A stretch of DNA of 64,000 bases, from the NCBI GenBank assembly GCA_039720395.1, contig CM077822.1, positions 16,137,043 to 16,201,042 of the forward strand, read 5' to 3'. Position numbers and translations under genes: made by a program. Origin of the DNA: Liquidambar formosana (taxonomy: Eukaryota; Streptophyta; Magnoliopsida; Saxifragales; Altingiaceae). Shown piece by piece: positions 29,140 to 40,797 of the stretch. Every line of letters starts with the position of its first letter. The stretch's first letter is position 1. The notes under the pieces are model-generated. The model saw only the letters and a program-made list of their open reading frames with translations, did not search any database and was not told where the DNA came from.

Positions 29140-29479
29140 AGCATTCGATCCACTCACAACGTATTACTTTCCACGACCTTAAAAGAGGGATTACAATACC
29201 ATGTGAGCATATGACTGCTGGCCCTCTATTCCCTCCAAGATAGCATTCTTTAGTTGGGTGGCTATCTGGGGGAAATGCCTTACAATTGATGTTTTGCAGC
29301 TGAAAGGTTTTAGGCTAGTTAATAGATGTGTTATTTGCAAGGTAGATTTGCAACTGAAAGGTTTCTCATCTCTGGAACTAGTCTGGAGATTTTTGGCAAG
29401 TGATGGAGACTTGGAGGTGGAGGAGCAGGAATAACAAAGGGCTGTGGGTAAAAGCCTATTAGTGTTTGGCAAGTGATGG

Positions 29480-31951
29480 TGTAACAACCTGAAATGGGGG
29501 CCATTAGTTAAGTAGTAAGAAAACCACTTTTAAAGCCAAGTTTGGTGGATGTTTAATAAAAATAATTTTTTTGAAAATATTTTGTAGAAAATCCGGCATG
29601 GTCCCGTCTGTAAATAGAACATACCAAGTTATCGACTAGTATAAAACCTGTAGAAAGCACATTTATAAGTTTTTCCAGCCATCCACACAATATTTCAAAA
29701 ATAAAAAAATTTACGGGCTATATCGTAGTCACATGGCTCTCGTTCAGATATACATCCACTACTCAATTAATTATTACAGGCCATGAAATTAAAATTAATA
29801 CATGCCTAGGCTCAAAGCCTATCTCCACTATTCTCTACATGAATGCAAGCATGCTGACATGCTCCCAAAACCTAGGTCAACTTAGCTTTGAAAATATGAC
29901 CTGCAAAAAAATTGTAGGGGTATGAGCTACACGCTCAGTAGGAAAACATTTCTCAAAATAACCCCAAGGTTTTTAAAAACCATAGTTTATATACATTTCA
30001 AGAACCCTGCAAAACCATTGATTAGTTTGCAATATAATCTTTCAGTAAATAAAACTAACACAGGTAAAATGAAATAAACTGCGAAAGTTAAATCATTTAA
30101 TACTAACGCCCTTTTTTCCTTTTTGAAAGAGGTAATAAGTAACTCAAGTTATTTGTTATCAAAGTCATCATTTTATAAATGAATTATCTATCATTATCTG
30201 ATATCATATCACGGCCTTATAAGCCAATCATCATCATCCGCCATATCTGGCAATCCATAACATTAGTATTTCAAACTGATAAATCCTCCCCAGGTCATGC
30301 AGGCCCTCGCGCACGGAATAAGAGGAAACACGGCAAGACATCCCTATCTGGGACCGCAGTAACCTCAAGAGGAAATACGGCAAGACATCCCTACCTGGGA
30401 CCGCAGTAACCTCTATTTGGGCACGTAGCCCAGGACTAAAGGATAGGAAAACAAAGCAAAACGTCACATTCCTTTGGGACCGCAGTAATCCTGTCTCTAA
30501 TAGCCCTCATCACCATATCCATATTATCATCACTTATTTGTTCATTTATCAATTCCATAATTCTCTTATAATCTGGAAAATTATATATAAATTTTCCAAA
30601 AACCATATAATAGGTTTGTGCTTTGAAAACCATATGAAATAATTCCATAATTTTTATATAAACTGGAAAATTATATATATAAATTTTCCAAGAAAACCAT
30701 ATAACAAATGGGTTCATAAAAAGCACAATAAATAACCCCCATAAATCATTTCTAAAGGAATGATTTCAAAAACAACATTTTTATAACAAAATGATGTGAA
30801 TCAAACCCTAGGTTTCCCACAATTTGTAAAACCTAGAAAATATATACCCCATGCATGATATATGTATGCAAAAACTACCAAATACATGTAAATCTACATG
30901 ATTTGTACCCAAACCCCCATGCAACAAGGGTTTAAAATGAGAAAATGTCCCTTACCTCAAAAATGAGTGATGTAAATGCCAAACCATTCCTACACGCATG
31001 TAGATCGGGCCAAACTATGATGGATCCGAGCTTGTCGGCGTCGGATCAAGGCGGGCTACCCACGACCTCCCCGTCACTCTCCTTCTCTCATTCTCTCTCT
31101 CTCTTGGCTAGAAGAATGGAGAGAAATTCGTGGGGTTAAAGGTTTATATAGAAAAGGAGGGCAAAAGGGTCATTTTAACCCTTTAAAAATCTACAGATTG
31201 CAACTTTCAGACATCTGAAAGTTAGTTTCAGACGTCTAAAACTAAACCTCATAAATTATCGTTCTCTGGAATTTTCAAACGACTGAATGTAACTTTCAGA
31301 CGTCTGAAATGTCACTTTCAGACGTCTGAAATGTGTTTCAGACGTCTGAAACACACAGACAGCTGAAAATGGTCAGTCAGTCAGGTTAGACCTCATCAGC
31401 ACAGACATCAGCCTTATTTCATTAAAAACATTTAAGTAAATCGGATTTACTTTAAGTTATTTAATGAAAATAAGTAAATAACCCCCCATTTGAATTCAAA
31501 TAAAATATCAAAAAAATCAAATTCCCCATATATCAAAATCTCATTTCCAAGTTTTAGTACAAAATCCGTCTCTCGACAGATTTTCCTAAAACAAACATGT
31601 GAGGAATCCAATCCAAACATGCTAATAAAATCCCATAAAATCATAGAAGTCTTATAATATTATAAACTTCTATTACTGCAAAAAATTATCTTTAAAAACA
31701 AAGATTTATGAAAATTCATTTTTCCCCAACACTTAGCCAAATTTCAGTAGCTTAAACCCGAAGCTGCAAATAAGGCCAAACATTCACTATGAACACTTGA
31801 TGCATAAAAACAAGTATCAAATCACAAATAACATCATATTATCATACGCATGGATCACTCATACATGAGGTTATCCAAAAAATCAAGGGATTAACTACGC
31901 TAATCGTACATTAAGCCGTAATAATCCCTATTAAGAAAATAGGTCCTCACA
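29480..31951 (+). mobile_element. Solo LTR (2,472 bp) with 5-bp TSD
   Basis: Starts TGTAACAACC and ends GTCCTCACA, with the perfect 5-bp target duplication GATGG on each side (29475-29479 and 31952-31956). No primer site or internal region follows, so it is the product of recombination between the LTRs of a full element, probably Ty3-type by its length and ends. The interior includes a 46-bp tandem duplication with GGGACCGCAGTAACCTC (about 30321-30413), a palindrome cluster near 31203-31353, and a TATA-like and CT-rich promoter patch near 31080-31150. Confidence 0.88.
31203..31353. repeat. Cluster of GACGTC-centred palindromes inside the solo LTR
   Basis: Five copies of the 16-bp palindrome TTTCAGACGTCTGAAA or one-base variants lie within about 150 bp; three are exact. 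Each holds an ACGT core of the type read by bZIP factors. Their place, just downstream (plus-strand sense) of the TATA-like patch, is consistent with an LTR regulatory array. Confidence 0.8.
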
Positions 31952-32233
31952 GATGGAGACTTGGAGGTGGAGGAGTAGGAAAAAGAAAGGGCTGGGGGTC
32001 TGGAAGATGGTTCCGCATGCCATCTTTTGGACCATTTGGCGGGAAAGGAACAATAGAACGTTTGTTGATAGAGAGCAAATTGTTGAACAACTAAAATTTT
32101 TTTTGTATAGGCCTTCTATCTTGTTGGAGTCGCTCTGATTTTTTGGAGGAGCATTGTCATTGCAAGAGTTTTTGTACTCCATGATGCTTTAGTTTTTGAA
32201 AGGCTATTTTGGCTTGTGATCCATGCTCTTAGG

Positions 32234-33479
32234 CTAAGAAGCACGGACACGGCATGGACATGTTAGTATAATATACGACACGGCCCATTGAGCATGGAAA
32301 AGACCATTTGCACCCTTTTATATTAGTTATTTCCATTTCGTTGGTTTTCTAAGCTATTTGAACTATAGTTTTATAATATTAGTTAAAATGTTTTTTGCAT
32401 GTTTTTTGTATGTTTTGTAATAATTATATTTGCATAGTAGTCTAATGATTATAGTTTACTTTGTTGAATATTAGTTGTTGTTGTATTATTCTCCCATAGT
32501 AAAAAATCATGTGTTTCATATTTATATTTTTAAAAAAAGAAAAGTAAAAAAAAAAAGATAAGAAAAAGGAACTTTCTTTTAGAACTAGTGTATTTTTTGA
32601 ATTATTTTTCAAAGTACTATCTAAACTTTGGATTAAACTTTTTGCTTCATCCTTTAAATCTATATTTTGGATTTCTCCTAACATATTAACCTTATTATAT
32701 ATTCTTTCTTGATTTTTCTAAATATTTACTAATTTACTAAACATACCTGATAAATTATCAACAACATAATTTAAAGTTATGCTAATGTTACCTATATTAG
32801 CGTCTTTATCTTGCATATGAGTTAAATGCTTATAATCACTAGGTTGGTTATTTGACTTACCTACACACCCTAATTCTTCCATGATTAAGTTTCCCTACAA
32901 AGTTGTCGACTCAAATGAAAGGGTAAAAGCTTTACTGGCTATCTTTCAATAAAGTCAAGGTCTCAGTATTCCCTATTCAAGATTGTTTCAAGGTTTGCAA
33001 ATAAATTAAAATAACTTAACTAATAATTAAAACACTTAACAAATAAACAAGAATAAATTAGCTAAAAAGCAGGCTCAAGTAAACTATTAAAAGCTATTAA
33101 TTGCTAAATACTCTGATACCATTAACAAATACAAAATCTTTAGCTTTTCTTTCTTCTTCTTTTTATTTTTATTTTTTAATTTTTTATATAAATATGAGAC
33201 ACATGATTTTTTTACTACGGGAGAATAATACAACAACAACTAATATCCAACAAAGTAAACTATAATCATTACACTACTATGCAAATATAATTATTACAAA
33301 ACATACAAAACATGCAAAAAAACATTTTAACTAATATTATAAAACTATAGTTCAGATAGCTTAGAAAACTAACGAAATGGAAATAACTAATATAAAAGGG
33401 TGCAAATGGTATTTTCCATGCTTAATGGGTTGTGTCGTATATTGTACTAACGTGTCCATGCTGTGTATGTGCTTCTTAG
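32234..33479. mobile_element. hAT foldback element (1,246 bp) with 8-bp TSD
   Basis: Inverted arms of more than 300 bp start CTAAGAAGCAC at both ends and run through GACACGG/GACACAA to TTTGCACCCTTTTATATTAG and beyond. The perfect 8-bp target duplication CTCTTAGG lies at 32226-32233 and 33480-33487, which points to the hAT superfamily. The centre is short, AT-rich and non-coding, so the element is non-autonomous. It is inserted in the 3' part of the LINE. Confidence 0.9.
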
Positions 33480-33604
33480 CTCTTAGGTTTGTTAGGTCAT
33501 TGGTGGGGGTTTTTGTTTTTGAGCTTTGCTGCTGTGGTATACTTGTATGTGGCTTTTTGTTCCCTTTAATACAATATTACCTTTTATCAAAAAAAAAAAA
33601 AAAA

Positions 33605-34824
33605 GATTTATCTTCTTTACAAGCCACCAGCTGCCATCCTATAGTGGATCCTCAACTTTCCTATAAGTAAAAGATTTTATGTATGCAACAAGCCGCAATT
33701 GGAATTTGACCTAGGTAGGGTTGTAAAATGAGCCAAGGCTAGCTTGAGATTGGCTCGATAAAAAGTTCGCTGAAGCTCAATTGTAAAATAAATGAGTGAA
33801 GTTTAGACTTCAATTTTGAACTCCTTAGTTCATTGAGCCAAGCTTGAATAGAGTATATATAGTTATGCTAGTTAAACTTATTAATACTTTAATTAACTAA
33901 ATGACTCAAGTTCGATTTGAGATTGGCTCGATGAAAAGCTTGTTCGAAGTTCGCTAGTAAACTAAACAAGTTGAGTTCAAAGCTTATTTTAGGTTAGTTG
34001 ACTTGATGAGTTGAGCATGAGCAATCTATTATTCGGCTCCGCTTGGCTTATTTATGACTCTAAATTATAGACAAGCAAGAATTTAGGAGCAATACATTCT
34101 CTTTTCAATTGTTTTAGGCCATGTTTGTTTTGCTAGAATGGAATGAATGGAATGAAATCTCATTCCAAACAGTATGTTTGGATGAGATAATTTGAATGGT
34201 AATAGAATCAAACAGTGTGTTTATAGAGCCATTTCAAATCCCTTTTCATTTCATACCACTTAAGCATGGAATCAGATTTCATTCCCTTCCATTCCATTCT
34301 AACTAATTAAACAAACATGGCTTTATTGTCTTATAATCATCCAATTTTCAACTCCGAATTTGATGCTGTATGCACACATTTAAGAGATTGACATTTTGCC
34401 AACATAGAGGATGTTTTATTTACCAATGGTCACTGTTGACAAAATATCAGCCTTCGATGTGCACAATATGACATCTGGACTCCCAATTTCCTACCTTTCT
34501 TGTTTTGACCTGTGTGAATTCATCAGAGTTGTGCAACTTTTTTAGAACAAACCAATTTTTTCCACATTATATCATGACACGTGCTTTACATTTGGCTAGG
34601 CGGGCAATTCCCATAAGCAAGGCTAATATCACAGTTTGGTCATCGAGGAAATTGCCAATTGCTCTCTTCAAGAATATAAACGTGGATAGAGCTTGGCAAA
34701 AGAATACTAGAAATGTAGGCATATAGGGGTAGAGGCGTAGAGCACTACTATTTTATATTTACATGTCTTTTTTTTTTTTTTTTTTTCTTTTTTGTCTTTT
34801 TTTTTATATTTATTATATATATTT
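33605..34824. other. Intergenic stretch with two MITE-like repeats
   Basis: 33717-34061 resembles a palindromic MITE: GTTGTAAAATGAGCCAAGG at one end against CTTGGCTTATTTATGAC at the other, with two internal copies of GAGATTGGCTCGATGAAAAG-like sequence. 34129-34321 is a second one. Around 34640-34720 the frame NINVDRAW is reminiscent of a LINE RNase H start, too short to call. A poly-T tract ends the region near 34769-34792. Confidence 0.5.
34129..34321. mobile_element. MITE of about 190 bp
   Basis: Terminal inverted repeats GCCATGTTTGTTT and AAACAAACATGGC enclose inverted GGAATGAA/TTCCATTC tracts. The target duplication is not clear. Non-coding. Confidence 0.7.
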
Positions 34825-36439
34825 ACATGTGGAAACTAAGATGTATTTGAAAGCCTAAAAAACTTCAAATTTTTGTCAAAAACAAGGTATAAATATATGG
34901 TTTTTTTTTTTCTTCAAACCAAATGTGAGTTGATTTATTTAAAAACCAGATACCTCTTAAGGAGTAGACCAATTTGATCCAATTTTTAAATTCCCAAGCA
35001 AGCCCTAATTTATTGCTTATGTTTAATATGCCACATAGAGGGAGCCCGTTGCTAGCCTCTTTTTAGATTGTCAAACTCTAATGCTTGACTACCACCATTT
35101 GCGCCTCTAATTTTGTTCCAAGGAGGCAAATTTTTTGGTGGAGAGAGAAAGAGAGAGAGAGAGAATGGTATATTGTCAGTTGTTCATTTGGGTAATCGAA
35201 GAACCTATCCTAATTAATAGGACTTGAACCTTATAATTAAACATAATTTGATAAGATTTCGTTCCATTTGAACAATATCTTTATTAATTGAAACCACCAT
35301 ATGATAGGCCGCCTCTGCAACGTAACATCATGTGTTATTTTTTTAATTTTTTTATTTTTCAACAATCATTATAATTAACCCATACCCCTAATCCTTAAAT
35401 ATCAACAGATAAATATCAATTCTTTTCTGTAAACTTGAACTAGGGATCACTCACTCAACATGTATTATTCTTATCAATGGTGAATATGATAGCCTATGCC
35501 ATCCCAAAGGGGTCAAGGCAAGCGGTTTGGAAAACGTAATTTTATCGACAATTTATGGATTAAGAAGTCTCTCAATGAGAATGACACACCTAGAGATCTA
35601 GGGGGAGATGTAAATATGTTTTGGTCAATATTTACCAATTGTGCTTCCATTATGCAAGATCAAATAGACCATTCATGAGATAGATGGCATCAAACATTCA
35701 AACAATCACAATCACAAAATATACACACCATATAATGAGGTAAAACCCCAAAATGGATTAAAAAAACAACCCACCGGTCCAATCAACATCCAATATGAAG
35801 GATCAGAATTATCGGTTTTGTCATGCTCCTTATGTGAAACATTCAAACATTGCATACCCTACCAAACTCAACGTATAGGGATATAAACACCAACCGACTG
35901 TCTTGTCCTTGTCAACTTTTGAACATTAACTGCCACTATTCAAACATTGCTTCAGGAACTTCAAAATGTAAGTCCTAAACTTAACGCAAACCCTACTAAG
36001 CTCAACCTATATAGGGATATGAAGGTCAAAATCTAATGCCCTAATAAGGTCCAAAATCGAGCTTCGAAGTCATTTTGCTAGGAAGATTGTGTAAATCTTC
36101 GAGAGTTCACTTTGTCTCATCTTTCTCTAGACGTGTTGATCTTATTGATCTTGACGTAATCTTCTAATTTAATGAGAAGATTTCGTGTCAGAGGCTTGCA
36201 CCATGCTTAACCATGAAGAGCATTGAGTTATCTTAAGCCTAACGTCACTATATAAGCATGCTCAATCATATCATCTGGTGATCGATTGATGTAGGTCAGA
36301 CAAGGCCTCAAAGCTCAGTTAGCTTTTATCCTTATCCCCTTTAATGCCCTTGATAGCTAGGTTGGCCAAGCACGTCTGCTAGACTGATCCATCTACAACT
36401 GTCACTTAAGCATGATTGTTGCAAGTTATTAGCTAGTTA

Positions 36440-36640
36440 GCGTGGGTCTAAATCCACACTATTTTTTGATAAAATCACACTTCCCATTAATAAAAATGAA
36501 GAAAGATGTGTGAAAATAAAACATAAGGGGTGAGGATTTAAATAAAAAAAAAGATGTGGATTTAAACGCACCCTATTAAAATAGGGTGAGGATTTAACTA
36601 AAAAAATGTGTGGATTTAGACCCACCCTATTTAACTAATT
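36440..36640. mobile_element. Palindromic MITE, copy-1 locus
   Basis: GTGGGTCTAAATCCACAC at the left against GTGTGGATTTAGACCCAC at the right; the interior repeats GTGAGGATTTAA. The same element lies at about 43583-43773 in copy 2, so it predates the duplication. Confidence 0.7.
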
Positions 36641-37382
36641 CGTTAGTTAAGATGCCCTATCAATTAATCACAAGGATTTTCCCTTTTGGGGTGTTTTTAC
36701 CCTATTACCCTTGTAGATTGCTTACATGGCAGCCATGTGGATTTCTTACCCCATAGTGAAATCATCACTTGAAATCTAAAGGATTACATAAGATTAAACA
36801 ATAATATTGTATGTCTAATTTAATTAAAGAAGCCCGAAAATTTATACATAATTAACACTAACTCATTTATAACTGCTCACACATAAAGAGTGCTACCCTT
36901 CTAGTTACTTAAAGAAGGAAATGGCACGACACCTCCTGAATAACATCACTCATGTTCACAAATAGAAAATACGTACTAATTACACCAATTTTTTATACCA
37001 ACTCACGTGATGAATGAGATGATCTTAGATTGATATATGCTTTGTTTTTTTCTTTTTTATATGAATCAAAGCCACATCATTAATTATGTACATAAGTTGA
37101 TAGAAACAATCGAGGCAAAGAATTGATGCAGATAGAACTCTAAGAGACCATGCCTGATCTTTTGGTACACATTTCCATTAAAAAATAATTAATTTGAGTT
37201 ACATGCATGCAGAGGCCATGGCCATGCTTTTATCTTGGGTGGCAAATTCCTATTCCTTCAGTAAGGCGTGGACATGCATGCTCTTCTCCCCACCAAGGAC
37301 CATATCCACTTTGCCTTTATTTAGCCTGCTATGCCCCATGTCAAATGCAAAAATACACGCTCCAGCACATTCAGTCAACCTC

Positions 37383-37422
37383 CACGTGTCAGTTCTCCAT
37401 CCACCCAGAAGCTACTATATAA
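37383..37422 (+). promoter_or_regulatory. ABRE/G-box and TATA box of the copy-1 KIN2-like gene
   Basis: CCACGTGTC contains CACGTG at 37383-37388, and TATATAA lies at 37416-37422. The ATG follows about 110 nt later. This arrangement is classic for ABA- and cold-responsive genes and is kept in copy 2. Confidence 0.75.
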
Positions 37423-37940
37423 ATGTTATCCCCTAGCCCCACAGATTCATTCAAGAACAAGAGATCAAGAAAACAGAAAAGAAAAGCCAAGTTTTATACA
37501 GTCCCATTTTCGGTAATTATTTGAAGAAAAGATGTCCAGCTCCAATACGCAGCAAAATTTCAATGCAGGACAAGCCTGTGCCCAAGGCCAGGTAGGGAGG
37601 GAGGAGGGTCTTCCAATCTCCAATTAGGGCATAGATGGGTGTTTTTATGACCATTTAGGCCTGTGTGTATGAAATATTGACCATATTTTTTCTTCTTTTT
37701 TGCTGTGTTGTGGGGTAGGCCAAGGCGGAAGAGTGGGTCCAGTCCACTAAGAACATGGCCGACGCAGCTCGAAACAAGAGTGCAAACGCAGCCCAATCTG
37801 CAAGTGATTCTTGCCAACAAATCAGGGACTCTGCCCAACACGATTCGGAACAAAATCCCGGGATTTTTCGACAGGTTGTTGCCCTTCCTTCTTTTTGTGG
37901 TGTCCCACATAATATATATATATATATATATATAGATATA

Positions 37941-38126
37941 GAATAAGATAATGATCAAGTAAGCACGTGTTGATATAACTTATATCAACACCCGCATTGG
38001 GAGTTGTACTTTGTGCATTTGTGCATTAGTAGGATATGAGGTATATTAGACTAATGCCAAGAATACAACCCCAATGCATGGTGCTGATATAATTTATATC
38101 AACACGTGTTAATGGAAACATAACCG

Positions 38127-38130
<4 letters not shown>
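37941..38130. mobile_element. Micron-like palindromic element in TA repeat, copy 1 intron 2
   Basis: Flanked by TA microsatellites on both sides. Each end carries CACGTG (37964-37969 and 38103-38108) followed by the small palindrome TTGATATAACTTATATCAA or a variant, then GCATTGGG/CCCCAATGC facing inward. The matching element in copy 2 is in the opposite orientation. Confidence 0.75.

Positions 38131-38207
<77 letters not shown>
38130..38207. repeat. Long TA microsatellite
   Basis: An uninterrupted AT/TA run of about 78 bp, followed by poly-T, in intron 2 of the copy-1 gene. Confidence 0.95.
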
Positions 38208-38224
<17 letters not shown>

Positions 38225-39785
38225 TTTTGCAACAGTCTTGTATCGTTCATTTCTCTTTTAATCCAATGGTGAAAAAAAAATTATTCAACAATTATCTTCA
38301 AGTCAATTTATTTGGAGATCATTGAAGGGATGGAAGAAAAATGAACCATATAATGTCGTGTAAAATAATCTAGACTATTCATTTGGTGGGTCGGACCCAA
38401 AAGTTAGCCCAATGGTTTTTACTATTTGATGGCTAAGTTAAGGGTGACTGACCAGTTAAGGGTGACTGACCAGTTAAGGGTGACTAACCAAATAAGTAGC
38501 CTTGTACACTTGAAGACCTCTCTCTTTCTCTTGTAAGGAGGGATTAAGGATTTGAAAGATGACCTTAATACCAAACAAGGGTTCTCTAGTGTGCCCTAGA
38601 TTTATTCCTCATTAATTAGAAATATTTCAGATAGATCCCATGGTTCGCATTACAAAATAAAAAAAGACAAATCATATGATTAGGATGAACTAGTCGCGTT
38701 GATCTTTAGTTTCAATGATCTTTCAAAATTTACTCGATCAAAAATTTTAAGCTAGCATGGGGTTAGATTTGGACTCAAGTCCTTACATTTAAATCCACAG
38801 TTTGATAGACTTCCACGATTTGGAGTTTAGGTTTTGGTTGGTACTCATTGTGAATGGTTAATTATAGTATTAAATCCCTAATTAGATTTCAAACTATTGA
38901 TTGGGAAGGCATTATTTAGAAATCCAATTACCAAAAATTCAGAAATTAAAATCCCAGATCCAAACCCACTTATCGAAATAAATTCTTGCTTGGAATCACT
39001 CATTTTTCAAGAACAATAGTGTGCCTGCAGTTAATGCTTTGATTAGGAGCTTTGTAATGAATGTAATGTGCAATATTTTTGTACTTGTTGCAGACTGGAG
39101 GGCAAGTGATGAATATGGCTTAGGGTGCTGTGGACACCATGAAGAACACACTTGGAGTTGGTGACAAGAAGTGAAAGAAAGCGTGCGTACACACCCAATC
39201 TCTCTCCCATGAGATGTGAGGTGGTAGGACTGCTTCTATGGAATATTTATTATTTAGGTTTTGTTATGGTTTTGCTTTTTCCTAATCGGGATTAGTGAAA
39301 TTTGCCAATTGAATCTGTTGATATGGGATTTCTATTAAGAGAAGTACTCTTATCTGATGTAATAAAGCATTTTCTTTTTATTTTATGTACAACTTCATTT
39401 TTGAAGAGTATATATGTAATAAAAACTAAATAATAATGCACAATTTGATGCAAGACTTGCTCTCACCCTTTTTTTTTTTGCCATATCTTTGTAAGTTTTT
39501 TTTCTTTAATTTTTTTTATATTTTTTATTTTATAAACTAGTGGTACTACTTTCAGTGGTTTTATTAACCTCATTACCTTTATTTGATAAATTAGAACTCT
39601 CCACTAATTTTGACTAGTTTGTGTAATCAAATCGCTAATCAATTTTTAATGAATTTCTGTATGTTGACTTCTTGAAGAGTCCTCCATATAATGTTATAGA
39701 CATTCATCGAAATTAACTAAAATTCAGGAGCTCATCAATTCATCCATGAGAGCCCCTCATGGCTGCCTTACCCTAATTTAAAATA

Positions 39786-40797
39786 GGGTAAATTACAATA
39801 AGACCCCCTTAGAATCTGAGTATTACAGATACACCCCCTCACGTTTTTAAAATTACACTGACACCCCTCACTTTACAAAATAAACCACAAAGAGACCCCT
39901 CTTTTTAATTTCCGTCCATTAATCCGTTAAATCATGTTCAAATTTTTTCAAAATACCCTAACTACCCTTAGTGGATGATAACTTCCATGTTAAATGCATA
40001 TAACTCGCCAGTTCAATAGTTCATCCAATACTTTTGAATTTTTTAATTATTATTGATAAACAACTAAAAGATAATATATATATATAAGAAAAATGCTAAA
40101 AAAGTTTTAAATTTTTTGTCCAAATGATATGGCAGCTATCAAATTTGCTCCTTAGAAACAATTATTTATTTACTTAAATTTTTAATTGATTTGCAAAATT
40201 TAAAAAAAAAAAATTGATTTGCCAAGTTGCCACCTCATTTGAGTAAGTAGATTTGAGTAAAAAAAAAAAAAAAAAAGGGTTATGTAGCATTACTCATATG
40301 TAGAAACAAATAAATAAATAATTATTACAATGGAGATACACGTATAGAGGTGGCAAATGAAGTGGCAACTTAGCAGATCAATTTTTTTTTTTTTTTTTTA
40401 CACATCAATTAAATAGATAATTGTTTTTAATGAGCAAATCTGACGACTCCCACATCAATTGGACAAAAATTTAAGTTTTTTGGCATTTTTCTTATATATA
40501 TATATATAATCTTTTAGTTATTTACCAATAAATAAATAAATAAATCAAATGTACTGGATGAATGTGTTGGATTGACGAGTTATATGCATTTAACATGGAA
40601 GTTGTCATCCAATAAGGGTAATTAGGGTATTTTGAAAAAAATTGAAAGTGATTTAACGGATTAATAGACGGAGGTTAGAGGGAGAGGTCTTTTTATAGTT
40701 TATTTTGTAAAATAGGGGACTTAATGTAATTTCAAAATCGTGAGGGGGTCTATTTGTAATTGTTAGATTTTAGAGGGGGTCTTAATGTAATTTACCC
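39786..40797. mobile_element. Foldback Mutator-like element (1,012 bp) with 9-bp TSD
   Basis: The two halves are inverted copies over nearly the whole length, starting GGGTAAATTACA at one end and finishing TGTAATTTACCC at the other. The 9-bp target duplication TTTAAAATA lies at 39777-39785 and 40798-40806. Copy 2 has the uninterrupted site at 47014-47022. The 9-bp duplication and long arms fit Mutator-like foldback MITEs. No transposase. A related terminus (GGGTAAGTTACAG...CCCCC) stands alone near 55974 in the lipase gene. Confidence 0.93.

Larger units (their letters stand above)
29140..33604 (+). mobile_element. LINE remnant with two nested insertions
   Basis: 29170-29470 encodes, with breaks, the zinc-binding reverse-transcriptase tail seen in plant LINEs (KIAFFSWVAIWGKCLTIDVL, then NRCVICK). 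31957-32138 encodes the C-terminal block PHAIFWTIWRERNNRTF, ending at a stop. After the second insertion, 33488-33604 is a typical LINE 3' end, with ATACAATATTACCTTTTATC followed by a poly-A tail. The solo LTR and hAT foldback inside it are annotated separately. The 5' end is not determinable. Confidence 0.8.
37532..39174 (+). pseudogene. KIN2-like: KIN2-like stress protein gene, copy 1, truncated by a stop codon
   Basis: Exons 37532-37591, 37719-37874 and 39094-39174 correspond exactly to those of the intact copy. Codon 82, CAG in copy 2, is TAG here (39121-39123). The product would stop after 81 of 98 residues, losing the last 17, which are the Gly/Lys-rich amphipathic end of this family. 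Splice sites, promoter boxes and the rest of the frame are intact, so it may still be transcribed; a short protein is possible. The stop lies in the last exon, so nonsense-mediated decay need not remove the mRNA. Other differences from copy 2 are few and conservative. Confidence 0.85.

Noticed and set aside
29067..29167. tRNA-like SINE next to the LINE remnant
   Set aside because: Box-like words are present but spacing and ends are unclear, with no target duplication.
37194..37436. 80-residue open frame repeated at 44360-44593 upstream of both KIN2-like genes
   Set aside because: Conserved only because the promoter region is duplicated; it covers the ABRE and TATA boxes and has no protein features.
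38026..38250. Open frame with a long Tyr-Ile repeat
   Set aside because: Translation of the TA microsatellite.
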